Source: Silene latifolia
Lineage: Eukaryota > Streptophyta > Magnoliopsida > Caryophyllales > Caryophyllaceae
NCBI RefSeq assembly: GCF_048544455.1
Contig: NC_133536.1
Location: 168,264,325-168,328,324 of the forward strand
Length of the DNA: 64,000 bases
Direction: 5' to 3'
Of this stretch, positions 47,297 through 58,029 are shown piece by piece. Position 1 is the stretch's first letter. Each line of letters opens with the position of its first letter. The position numbers were made by a program, and so were the translations under genes. The notes below the pieces were generated by a model, which saw only the letters and a program-made list of their open reading frames with translations, was not told the origin of the DNA and ran no database searches.

Positions 47297-49076
47297 TGGT
47301 CGTGTTCCCTTAGGAGGGTTTAGTTTTCGGTACTTGTCGTTAGGAGCACCTAGACCAAAACACAATTTATAACTCCACAAACAACTCTACAATTAGTAAA
47401 TAGGCAAGTAAAGGTCGGATCCCAAGGGACGGGAATTGAGATGAGATTTTCAATTGCAACTAGTGGTGTCTAAGGGTGTCACAATTTGGGGTTTGAAGTA
47501 GAAGATCACTAAACTAAATAGCAATGAAAGTAAACAAGCAAGATGATTAAAAAGGGATGTAAACAATTGATAAAAGGCACTAGGGTGTCATGGGGTCATT
47601 GGGGATTCATGGGAATTGATCATACAAATATATTCTCCAATTATAGGCAAGCAATTATTGTTGTGATGGATCGAGTTGGTTTATATCTTACAATCCTAGG
47701 AAAGTTTGGGTCTCGGAGCCGAATCGATTAGATTGTACAACACCTACAAGTCGACTTAATCTTCCCTACTCAACTATATGCATGGTATAATGAGACTCGA
47801 GTTGGTTTATGTCTAACAAGTCTCATTGAAAAGATAGGTGATGGGTAAAAAATGCAAGGATTCATAGACTCGCATTTCATCAAACATAACATGTGTATAA
47901 GTTGAGATCACAACAAGCAAGCAAATAAACTATGAAAACATATTAATTTAAGCATGAATCATCCCCCATGTTGGTTTCCCCTAATTACCCATTAACCCTA
48001 GCTAAGAAACTACTCACTCATTATCATGTTGAACATGCTAGCAAGGTTGTCAATCATACCAACAAAGTGAAACATGATGGATAAATGAAAATAATTAACA
48101 ATAATTAAAAAGGGATTAAGAGAATTATACCTACTAATGATTCTAATAATAAAGCAAAGAATAAAAGAAGTACTTGATGATTGATTGGAAGGTTGTCAAT
48201 CTCCCAATAACAACCCAAATAATCTTCAATTACCCAAAATGAAAGATGAACCAAAGAGAGATTAAGAAAATGAAATTTGTATTAAAACTTGATTAAATAT
48301 TGATTACAAGATTAAAGTGAGATTTGATTGATATAAACTACACTAGAGATTCCTAAGAAGAACATGATAATCTAATTCTCCTAAATGGGGTATTTATAGT
48401 GGGGATTAGTTACATAAATTAGGGTTTACTAAGGGCTTAAATGACGATTAAGTCCTTGAGGAATCGCCGGTCTCAAGGGAGATTCCGGTCTCCTTTTCGC
48501 CGGTCTTATAAAAATATGCGCATCCTTCATAAACAAGTAGAAGACGAAAATAGCTGACACACAATCCGAGCGTCCGGGGCACGGGACGGGCGGATTGTGG
48601 GCGTTTTGGACGAGCGGATTCGAGGGGTGGACGGGCGGATTGTGGTGTTTCTGGATGGGCGTCCAGCTGGGGAAGACGCTCGGATTGCACCTCTTGGACG
48701 GGCGGATTGTGGGAAATCCGCTCGGATTGTCTTACAGCTTCTTCCTTTCTTCTTTTCTTCCTTTCCCTTCATAAAATCCTTGAGGATTTCCCCGGGGATG
48801 CAAGGATCTTTTCTCATCATTGCCCATCTACTATAGTATGTACAAAGGCTTTCTAATCTTGTCTTCTCTTTGATGCTTGGTCATTGAATTCAGTCAATTT
48901 AGCTTCATTTTGCCATGAAAATGCAAGGTTTGCACTCCTTTCCTACCAAGGAAACAAAACCTCAAAGAATATGCAAAACAAAGGACTAAAGACAATAAAT
49001 GACCCAAATATGCACTAAAAAGCATGGGAACAAGGCTAATTCGGGGACTAAATATGCTCTAATTATGGTCACATCA
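47297..49076 (-). repeat. LTR C of the composite (5' LTR of half 2)
   Basis: Starts and ends exactly as LTRs A and B. TATAAATACC is at 48398-48389 and the array at about 48730-48566. Confidence 0.88.
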
Positions 49077-49081
49077 ACTTT

Positions 49082-49982
49082 AAACCAAGATAACAACCAA
49101 TATGAGTTGCTTCAACAAGATATCACAAAAGTAAGAAACTTTGCAACAATCAAGCAATATATGAGTGTTATAGAGGCAAGGGTAGATAATTCTCACAACA
49201 AAACATTCGTGAAGACATTCAAACATAGAAATTGAAATTAATGAAAGAGTAGAGATTAGAAAGTCAATACAATGATAAAGATGAAAGCTTGAAATGTATT
49301 ACACCAAGTAGTGGAAGATTAGCCTTCCATAGTCTTCATAAAACCCAAATAACAAAGAAAGATTACAACTTGAATGAAAAAGTCTTCTAAACTGTTACAA
49401 GATTCAAACCCTAAATGATGAGATTAGATGAGATGATATGATGTTCTAAGATGTTTTCAGATCTTCAAACTCTTGGGTATATATAGGGATTCACGAAAAC
49501 CTAAAAAGATTTCCATTTAAGAAGCCCAAATGAGGATTAGGAAGCCCCGTAAAACAGAGTTGCGCAGGCTGCGCCAAAAGTACTCTTGCCTGCGCAATCA
49601 TGCGCAGCTGCGCACCTCATTTGCATAGCCTGCGCACCTCATTTGTGCAGCCTGCGCCAAGGCTCACAGTTTGGAATTCTCTCCATTTGCTTCTTGACCT
49701 CTTTCCTTGATCCCAGTTCTTTTAATCTTCACTCCTCACTTCTCCCAGCTCGATATTAGGCCACATGTGAGCTGCTTGTGCCTTGTCTTGACCGTTGAAG
49801 GGTTCTCCTCAACCCTCGGGTTCCGTGCATCAAAATCAATTGTAAAACCGAGGTAAAATGGACAAGTTGCCACATCATAATCGATTATCAAATACTAGGA
49901 TAAGCACACTTAAAGACCCATATTTAAAAGACACGAGGGTGATGAAATCACCCTCTTAGACCGACACAAAACACTACTATCA
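49082..49982 (-). repeat. Outer Athila-like 3' LTR, right half
   Basis: LTR sequence resumes after the ACTTT duplication. A TGCGCAGGCTGCGC-type array lies at about 49559-49670 and TATATATACCC at 49485-49475 on the element strand. The LTR starts TGATAG at 49982, preceded by a GTGTGGGGGTGTT tract. Confidence 0.75.
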
Positions 49983-50022
49983 AACACCCCCACACTTAGA
50001 CTTTTGCTAGTCCTGAGCAAAA
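49983..50022 (-). other. Polypurine tract and hairpin of the outer element
   Basis: TTTTGCT/AGCAAAA (50002-50008, 50016-50022) pair around a loop with GTCCT. On the element strand it is followed by AAGTGTGGGGGTGTT and the LTR. Confidence 0.65.
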
Positions 50023-50864
50023 CCCGAAATAAGCAATTTTATAGTCTACAAGTGAGTGTAGGAGTGAATGATCACTCTTCCCTTACCTCTTCCTTCGTAT
50101 ATATCCCTCTTGAACAACCACCAATTAAAGAGAAAATCTAGACTCAAAGTTGACACAAACTCTTCACTCACTCCCCCGCCTTATATCTCCCTCAAACAAG
50201 GACACAACACACCACCAACTCCGACTCATCACGCAACTCCACCCTTCTTATATCACCATAGCAAAGATGGTCACTCTTGCCTTATCCCAAAGCAATAGCA
50301 AAGTGACTTACACAATCCTCCAAACCATTCACACTCCCCTTATATCACCCCCTTATCACTCCAAGCAATTGCAAGTCATGCTACTAAGTTGGCCAAACAC
50401 CAATAAAGATCAACAACCTAGTAGCCAACATGAAAAACCACCAATTTGAAGCAATTGTCTTTGACTCAAAAAGAAATTAAATCCTAAATTTAGCCTCCTT
50501 CCTAAATCCTCCTTATTGCTCCCTTCTTATCCCTCCATCTTTTTGGGGTTGCCTTTTTAAAATTTTTCATTTTTCATTTTTTTTTTGAAAATCCCTCATT
50601 TTTCCTAAGGTGCCCTTTCGGGTTTTCACCTTAGCTTTTTCTTACCTCTCATGGTGGCTCGCAACTCATTTTTTCATTTTGCCCGGAACGCCCTTTTGGG
50701 TTTTCATTCCGTCCTCGGCCACCTTCCCAATCTTGCCCTAGGTGCCCACCCTTGTGGGTTTTAACCTAGCGGGATTTTCGTTTTTTTTTTTGAATTTGAA
50801 TTTGAAACTTGCATTGACAAAAGAAGCAATTTTACATATGTTACACTCACTCACTCCTCCACAC

Positions 50865-50900
50865 TTTAATCTCACATTATCCTCAATGTGGAGGTGTGCC
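50865..50900 (-). other. Internal hairpin of the outer element
   Basis: CACATT/AATGTG (50874-50879, 50886-50891) pair around a TCCT-containing loop. It matches in place the hairpin of the composite family, with a different stem. Confidence 0.5.
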
Positions 50901-50907
50901 AAATTCT

Positions 50908-52657
50908 TCAAATATTGTTGTGGGAGGGGGCCGAGCCTTCACCTTGCTCATATGCCCCTCGACTTCCTCTTCTTCTTTCTCTTCTTTCTTTTTCTTTCTT
51001 TGCCCTCTCATGGGCGTTGTCCACTTGTTGTTGATTGATGATAACTTGGTATTGAGGTTCATTATGGTGTAGGGACATGTCAAAGAGGCCTCGAATAAGG
51101 CCAAAGGAAGCCTCTTGTGCTTGGGCGTCGTGGTAGGAATCTTCAAGGTATTGGTGGTGCCTTTCATTTTGCACCCCAAATTGTCGACTTACTTGTTCCC
51201 TCCACGCATTTTGGCTTTGCCACATAGCTTGGTTCTCTGCCCAAAGCTTGGCTTGTTGTTGTTGCCAAGCGTGAGACTCCTTTTGCCTTTTGACTATCCC
51301 TTCAAGCATTCTTGTTTGGGCCAATTCGGCCTCATCCCCCAACTTCTTGTGCTCTTCAAAGGCATTTTGAAATTGTTCCAAGCTCTCCAACCTTGGCCCA
51401 TATTGTTGTTGCCAAGTATGGGAGCTCTCAGCCCTCCCAGTTATTGCTTCCAAGGTTCCCCGGGTATCTTCAAAATATTTAAACATTTGATGTTGCTAAG
51501 GTTCCATGGTGGGAGTTGAGGAACACCCGGCCTCATGCATAGGGGTGTCTTGAGGTTGTTGGTAGGATGAAGGAATGTGGCGGGTATCATGAAATCCCCC
51601 CTCAATAATCTCAACCTCTTGTTCCTCCATTTGTTGGGCATTAAGGGATGGCTATATGACTCTTCTCTTTCGCACTCTTTGTGGTGGTGGGTTGGGTAAG
51701 TTTCCCTCGGCGGGGCAATAGAAGTCTCGGGCTCTCAATCCACTTGGAAGAGGGCCATTCCTTGGTAATCTCATGTGTTGTACATCTCCCTCTCCCAACC
51801 AATAACAACTCCATGGGAGAGTGTCCAAGACTTTGATCATGTGGGTCTTAACCCACCCCGCGGCATTGTATAAATTGTTACCCCACACGAGAGGTTGGTC
51901 TTCGGGAATGTTACCAACCAAATTTGCCACAAAGAGGGTGACTAATCCCCCACAATTGATGCTCCCCTTTTTTCTCTTTATGCTTAGTTTCACTCACCAC
52001 AAAGAGCTTTGCCCAATCCGGTACCCCCTCCCCATCGGGTAACATCGTCCATATGCACTCTCGCACACCATCATTGATTTTTGTTGGCTCCCCCTTGGAA
52101 AAGAAGAAACAAGCTATCATCCAGGTAATGATTCGGATGGGGGGGTTTGTAATTGCGGAACTTTTGTCATTGTTAGTTTGACGAGGCTTCCCCGTAAGGC
52201 CACACCATACATCATTCAATATTGTTCCTTGTGGGTTAACGGAGGAGGGTGGTCTAGAGATTCTCAAGATTTCCCTCACCCTTTCGAAAGTGAGAGAATG
52301 CCACACTTTACACAACCGAAAATTTACCATTGCACTCTCCCCTTCCCCCGTGACATGTAAAGTGGCTAGGAATTCCAAAGTGTAGGCGGGGTAAGTGTTT
52401 AGTTGGAGTTTCATGTATCGCTCAAGCCCCACCTTGGTTAGGAAAGCAAGTGTTTGGTCGTAAATTCCCATCTCCCTCAATGTCCCGAGGTGAAGGAATT
52501 TGGATATGTGTAAAGGTTTGCTCTCAAGGGTTTTGAAGAAGTTTTTGTATTGTGTGAGCAAACCCTCATCCCCATGAAAAGCCTTGGGTGGGGGTGGTGG
52601 TGCATTGGAGGATTCACCTCTCTTCTTAGATTTTCCTTTGCCAATTCCTAAAACCAT
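50908..52657 (-). pseudogene. Athila ORF1/env-like gene of the outer element
   Basis: The start MVLGIGKGKSKKRGE is basic. It is followed by a Pro-rich patch and the same extra-ORF domain as in the composite (TYPAYTLEFLATLHV, MVNFRLCKVWHSLTFERV). The C-terminal part is Gln-rich and looks like a coiled coil (HAWQQQQAKLWAENQAMW). No membrane span was seen. Broken, with about three breaks. Function in the family is unknown. Confidence 0.7.
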
Positions 52658-53277
52658 CTTTCTTTTCCAACAAAATTAGGTTCAAATAGACACGAAAACA
52701 ACCAAAAACTGAAAAATTTTCTAAGGGGAAATTCAACAAACACCTTATGTGCACTAGCAAGAACTCGATTGTTTAAGGTGTGTTTGTCGAATTGTTCCTT
52801 CCCTAACAGAAAACCTTTGCCAACAATCCACAATAATCAACAAAAGCAAGAATTTTAACCCAACTAACTAATGTAAATCGGATTAAACTAATTTGAAACA
52901 AAGAAAGTAGAGGAAAGTTGTTATACCTCCCCGGAATTTCTCAAACTTGCTTGAATAATGATGGATGATGCGTAAAAACCCCCTAGTGACCCGTAAATCC
53001 ACTTGTAGAAGCTTCCAATTTACCCGGAAAAAATTAGGGTTCTTTGGAAATTTGGGGATTTTTTCAGAAATTTGGTGTTTTGATGGTGTTTTTTATGGCA
53101 AAATTGAATTATGTGAAGAATTTGGTTGAAAGATTTGAAGTTTGTTGATGGTGAGTAGTGATTTGGTGCGTTTTGGAATGATTGAGAGGAGTTGTTGAAG
53201 GTTTTCTCGACAAAAAGGGGTTTTGAATGATGAAGAATGACGGGATAAGGAAAGATAAAGGAAACGAGATTACAGAC

Positions 53278-53365
53278 CTGCGCAGGCTGCGCAAAATTCA
53301 TACTTGCCTGCGCAATCGGGCGTAGCTGCGCTGACCCTTTGCACAGGCTGCGCTCCAGCTCGCAT
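53278..53365 (-). repeat. TGCGCAGG word array ahead of ORF1/env-like gene
   Basis: CCTGCGCAGGCTGCGC, CCTGCGCAATC and related words repeat here, the same set as in this element's LTR (49559-49670). No convincing TATA box follows before the ORF. Confidence 0.75.
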
Positions 53366-53717
53366 TTTTGCTCCTTATTCTTTTAATTCCCAATTTCCAT
53401 ACTTAGCCAAATTTTGCTCTTTTCCCCTTGTTCCCCTTTCTTGGCTTCTTCAAATTAACTTGTAAATTAAACTAAGTCTCATCTCCTCTTGATCACGCCT
53501 TCCAAGAGGGTTTGTGCAAATCACTACATCATTTAACAAACCCCAAGTGCTTCTTGCATTTCAATGCAAATTAAATTATTTAAAACGAAATTAACGTGCA
53601 ATGAACTAAACTATGGTAATGAACTACACTAAGAAATCAATTAAATTAAGATAGAATATTTACAAATTGTTACCGTATTTCTAACGTCGATGGCTCGACT
53701 TAGTCATTGCTTGAGAA

Positions 53718-53811
53718 TTAATCTTTGTAAATTGGATCCTCTAAAAGAAGATCCTCTTCTCCTTGCAACTCGACTCCCTTGAAGTAGTGCTTCAACCTTT
53801 GACCATTAACC
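53718..53811 (-). pseudogene. C-terminal end of gypsy polyprotein (integrase tail)
   Basis: The reading VNGQRLKHYFKGVELQ ends in a stop at 53720-53718. NGQRLKHYF is the familiar last block of Athila/Tat integrase proteins. The upstream part is separated by the copia insertion. Confidence 0.7.
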
Positions 53812-55043
53812 TGTTGGAGCTTGTGTCCTCCACAAATTAGTGTGATAACATTTGTAAATCTCTTACAGGTTCATAAGGGTATACTTCGTATATTAATCAG
53901 ATGATTAACGTTTACCTAATAACGGTTGGCTTGCTAGAAGTTTGACGTTATTATCATACAGATGGCGGTGATCAACTGGTCCCTAAAGGTCACACCTATA
54001 GGATGTGTTTGAGAAATGTGGTTATAGAAATATAATTACATTGATGCCCAATATGACTAAAAAGTTAGTCAATGTGTTGATGAGATAATTATTTAATGAA
54101 AATTAAATAATATTAGTTGAGACGAATTAACTGTCAATTCGTAAATTAAATATAATAAGTTATATTTAATTAAATGTATATATTGTTAGCTTGGACGAAT
54201 TAATCTGTTAATTCGTAATTAAATATAATCAGTTATGTTTAATATCAACAAGATGAATGTGTCATAGTGGTAATAGTGAGGGTACACATACCAAGAGGTC
54301 ATGGGTTCAATCCTCACTAGATGACAATTCAACACATATTATATATTTTTGGAAAGACCAAAAATAAGGGAATTTTACTCCTTATTTCGGTCAGCTTGGT
54401 CGAAAATTAGGAGAGATTTATCTTTCATAATTGACTCCAAGTTTCGGTCTGTATAAAAATAAAGGGAGAGAATTATTTCTACCTTGATGCTTTTTCTTGA
54501 CCTTGCCTCCTCTCCCTCATCACAAAACACAAAAAACAACTAAATTTTACAGAAAATTTTAGATCGATTTCTAGCATAATCAAAGGGCATATCTCATATC
54601 GTCTTGGGTGCAACTAATAGGTGAATATCAATTTTGATATTGTTCTTAGGCCATATTTGCTAGGACCGAAGGTTAATTCTGAATCCCTATACTTTGTTTA
54701 TGTATTTTGTTTATGACCTTTAATCATCATTGTTAAATCGTTATAATCCTTCTAAATTAAGGGAAGTATACAGATTATTTCCCACAAGTGCTCCGAGAAA
54801 TGCCCCTCAAATTGCTAGAATGAGATCCCCAATTTTCTGTAAATATTAGGGTTTATTTTTGTGATTTTCTCTAGTACGTGAATATCAATTTTGATATTGT
54901 TCTTAGGCCATATTTGCTAGGACCGAAGGTTAATTCTGAATCCCTATACTTTGTTTTTGTATTTTGTTTATGACTTTTAATCATCATTGTTAAATCGTTA
55001 TAATCCTTCTAAATTAAGGAAATTATACAGATTATTTCCCACA
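53812..55043 (+). repeat. 5' LTR of the copia element
   Basis: TG start and ...TTTCCCACA end, followed two bases later by TGCTATCAGAGCAT, close to the initiator-tRNA-Met primer site. A stretch of about 175 bp occurs twice inside (54621-54795 and 54878-55050), so the LTR end sequence is doubled. Confidence 0.75.
54255..54325 (+). other. tRNA/SINE-head-like segment in the copia LTR
   Basis: TAGTGGTAATAGTG resembles a pol III A box and GGTTCAATCC, 39 bases on, a one-base-short B box, with AAGAGGTCATG between as in plant SINE heads. It may be a captured SINE head; no body or tail is seen. Confidence 0.35.
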
Positions 55044-55045
55044 AG

Positions 55046-55556
55046 TGCTATCAGAGCATTAGGCCACAATTTTATTTTTGATGATTTTCATAAAATATGT
55101 ATGTAAACAATGGGGATTTCGAAAAAAAAAAATTAGGGTTTTCGGCTGAAATTTTTTTTGTGCCGAGAGATTTTTTTGTTTTCGGTCTGTTTTTCCTTTG
55201 TTGATGATTTATTTCCATTTGATTCATATGAATTATTGTTTTAATATGTTAAGATGATAATAAAATGAATTTGTAGATACCTTGATTTAATTCGGATTAA
55301 ATTAAATTGTTAATGGAATAATCATGTCGATGAGACAAGAACTTGTTTTTGCTATATAGTTTTAGCATATAAGATTAATCATGTTCATTAATTCACTTGC
55401 TAAATCACGTTCTATATGGCAACTGTAAACATTTTCTTCATCGGTTTTGTTTTAGGGCAATTCTTGCCGCAAGTTTTTTTTGTGGCGGTTGTTTTATTTT
55501 TTTTGCCGTTGTTGTTGTTTTTTTTCTGTTCGGTAATGTTCACCGTGAACAGTGTT

Positions 55557-55595
<39 letters not shown>

Positions 55596-57110
55596 GTTTT
55601 TTTGGGATATTTTTTTTGCCGAATCTAAAAGAAAAAAGAAAAGGAAAGTTTTGTTTCTTTCTTTGTTTTTGCCTTATTTCCGAAAAAAAAAAAATTATTG
55701 GCTGTTTTTTTGTCAGCCGTGAGCTGAGTTTACAAATTAAAAAAAAAAAAATTTGTTTTCCTTTTTGCCGAGACCCAAAAGGAAGAAAAAATTGGATTTT
55801 GTTTTTTTATTTTATTTTGGCCAATTAGTTATTGTGAATCGGTTCACAATTTAAAGATACCGAGTTATTTTAAAGCAGTTTAAAATTTTGACGGATAGAA
55901 TTCATATTACAAGTTTAATATGGATTAAGAATGAAATTAATGTGATTAAATTGCGGAATTGTCACTTAATTTAATTTAAATAGGTGGTTTGGATAAATTA
56001 ATCAACATAATTAAAGAATTGTGTAAGGTATGTTTAATTTATTTTAGTTGATGCTTTTAATTTTGTTGAATGATTCGAATGAATGAATTTTATTTACGTA
56101 TTTAATTTTGCAATCGGTTGTAATTTGTAATACTTAGTGTGGCCTTAGTCAAATTATGTTTTCGTAATGAAGGAAACATGATTTTTATGTAATTATGAGA
56201 TCTCGAATCTCCTTTATTTTAGTTTTGGGTTTTGAAATTAGAATGTAATAAATAGGTCAATTATGTAATTTTATTTATTGTAATTTCAAAGAAGACTAAA
56301 GATGAAGATTCAAGCCCACTCCCGCTACATGGATCAAGATGGAACATCAAGACAAGCTTCTCGGGTCCAAGGATGGATTCCAAACTTGTATTTATTGTTC
56401 ATTTTGATAGGATAGGCCACACTAGGACTTTTACTGTTTTTTTTTTTTTACGTTTTTCATTATTATTGCGTTTCATTCACATGTTAGTAATTGCATCATT
56501 TTCCGCCTAAAACCAAACCACTTACTACTAAAATGCATGAAAATTGACTCATATAGGTTGTATGTTAGTTTTCATGGACATGCAGATGTCACAGACTTTA
56601 AGCCATCACTTTAGTTTAATCATTCTCGCATGCTAGATTATAGTTCACTTAAAATGAATTTAAATAAAGTTGATGGGATCTTCCTCTAAAACGGAAATTG
56701 AGATTAGTCTTTATAAGGGCAAACATCTATGAATCCCTTGTTCGTCGGTAGGCCTAATATGACCCCTTCTACGTTGGGTAAGTAGTTGTGTTGACTTAGT
56801 TTACCTCAACATCATAGTCCGAAGAGTTTCTCGTGATTATGATGGACTAAAGATAGTATTTACAGAAATTTATCGACCAAGAATTCTAACGGTAGAATTA
56901 GCTAAAAGGTTAGCTTATCAATTTACAGAGAATTGAGTCTTGGGGTCATTTATATAATTCTTGAGGGAGGTCAATTGTATAAATGTTTTGAGTCTTCGCG
57001 TTATGACATTAGATCATTAGACTTAAAATAAAAACGATGCACATGCTTATTATTTTATTCTTCTTTCGTAGTGTAGAACACGTTTATTATCAATAATACT
57101 GTTACAACAA
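55046..57110 (+). other. copia primer site and leader
   Basis: The primer site is at 55046-55059. The leader that follows is AT-rich with A and T runs (A run 55560-55592). No gene is supported; short Lys- or Phe-rich readings are artefacts. Confidence 0.6.
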
Positions 57111-58010
57111 ATGGCTGAAAATAACGCAATCCCGATGCCTAGTGCCACACTAGATCGTTCGTCCTGGCTTAAAATGTTCATGGACCAAATGAATCACCCA
57201 CTCGATCAAGAATGATGGGTCCAATTTTGCGGACCGGGGGCGGCACTACGGAATGCGCCATCGCTAACGGTAAGCTCGGGTATTTAATCGAGCCAATACC
57301 GGTCAACTCAGGCCCAAATGCAGGAGTCAACGAGTCACTCGCTTATACTGATTTCGTTATGGAAGCGGGTGCGATAAAGAACGTACTCATCTTTGCAATG
57401 GAAACCAATTTGCAGAGACGCTTCATTGCCCAAGGTGCAAACAAGATTTTCACCACGCTCACTAACGAGTTCTCAAAGGCACCGAGAATCGTTACATATG
57501 AGCATACATGTCGCTTCTTTGATGCGAAACTCCAGAAGGGCCAACCGGTTAGCCCACACATTCTTCACATGATTGAGAATGTCGAGAAACTGGAGGCACT
57601 GAATTGTAAAATCAGTGAGAGCATTGTCATTGACCGAATGCTTCATTCTCTTCACGATGGTTTTGCCCTTTTCAGGGCGAACTACTATATGAATGAATTG
57701 AAAAGGAGTCCTCATGAGCTACACTCCCTTCTCGTACAGACCGAGAAGGATATGAAATTGAGTGGGAGCGTGAAGCAGGATGTTCTCACGATTTACAACA
57801 AAGGTAAAGGTAAGGGCAAGGCTCATGGCGACCTAGCTGTAGGTAAGCCAAAGTTTAAGAAGCCAAGAAATGGTAAGAGTGCGCCTGGTGAGACTAGTGG
57901 CTCACAGGGCAAGACAAAGAGCAAGGGCGGTGACATAGAGTGCCACCATTGTCACAAGACTGGACATTAGAGGAGGAACTGTCCCGTCTACCGTGAGGAC
58001 ATCAAGGCAG
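57111..58010 (+). pseudogene. copia gag
   Basis: Starts MAENNAIPMP. Middle text such as YMNELKRSPHELHSLLVQTE is typical of Tork-group gag. A Lys/Gly-rich linker leads to a CHHC zinc knuckle (CHHCHKTGH, then RNCPVY). Gag forms the particle and binds RNA. Broken in about two places. Confidence 0.8.
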
Positions 58011-58029
58011 GCCGCGTCGTTCCTGTTGG

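Larger units (their letters stand above)
28914..49081 (-). mobile_element. Composite gypsy insertion LTR-int-LTR-int-LTR with one target duplication
   Basis: Three LTRs of 1.77-1.78 kb enclose two internal regions of about 7.5 and 7.3 kb, all on the minus strand. ACTTT stands at 28914-28918 and 49077-49081, outside the outermost LTRs; no such pair frames either half alone. This points to one insertion later enlarged by unequal exchange between LTRs. The two halves differ by a few percent by eye. Both are broken in several places, though one ORF2 looks whole. The family is Athila/Tat-like by primer site and ORF type. By LTR similarity the insertion looks geologically young (order of a million years, not computed). 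Confidence 0.85.
49983..53811 (-). mobile_element. Outer Athila-like gypsy element, 3' internal region
   Basis: In element order: the end of the polyprotein (53811-53718), a spacer with a GC word array, an ORF1/env-like gene, a non-coding stretch with a hairpin, and the polypurine tract. The upstream part (most of pol, gag, 5' LTR) was displaced by the copia insertion at 53812 and lies beyond the window. Broken. Confidence 0.75.

Noticed and set aside
28919-49076. Doubling of 10 kb as a possible assembly error
   Set aside because: The two bodies and three LTRs differ at many scattered places, so they are distinct sequences, not one read twice.
52178-52360. Small plus-strand ORFs across 50.9-52.4 kb
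   Set aside because: They oppose the broken ORF1/env-like gene on the minus strand and show no independent motif.
54241-54330. A genuine tRNA gene
   Set aside because: The B box is one base short and I could not fold a cloverleaf; at best it is a SINE-like head.
55416-55828. Phe- and Lys-rich ORFs in the copia leader
   Set aside because: They span homopolymer runs and have no recognisable domain.
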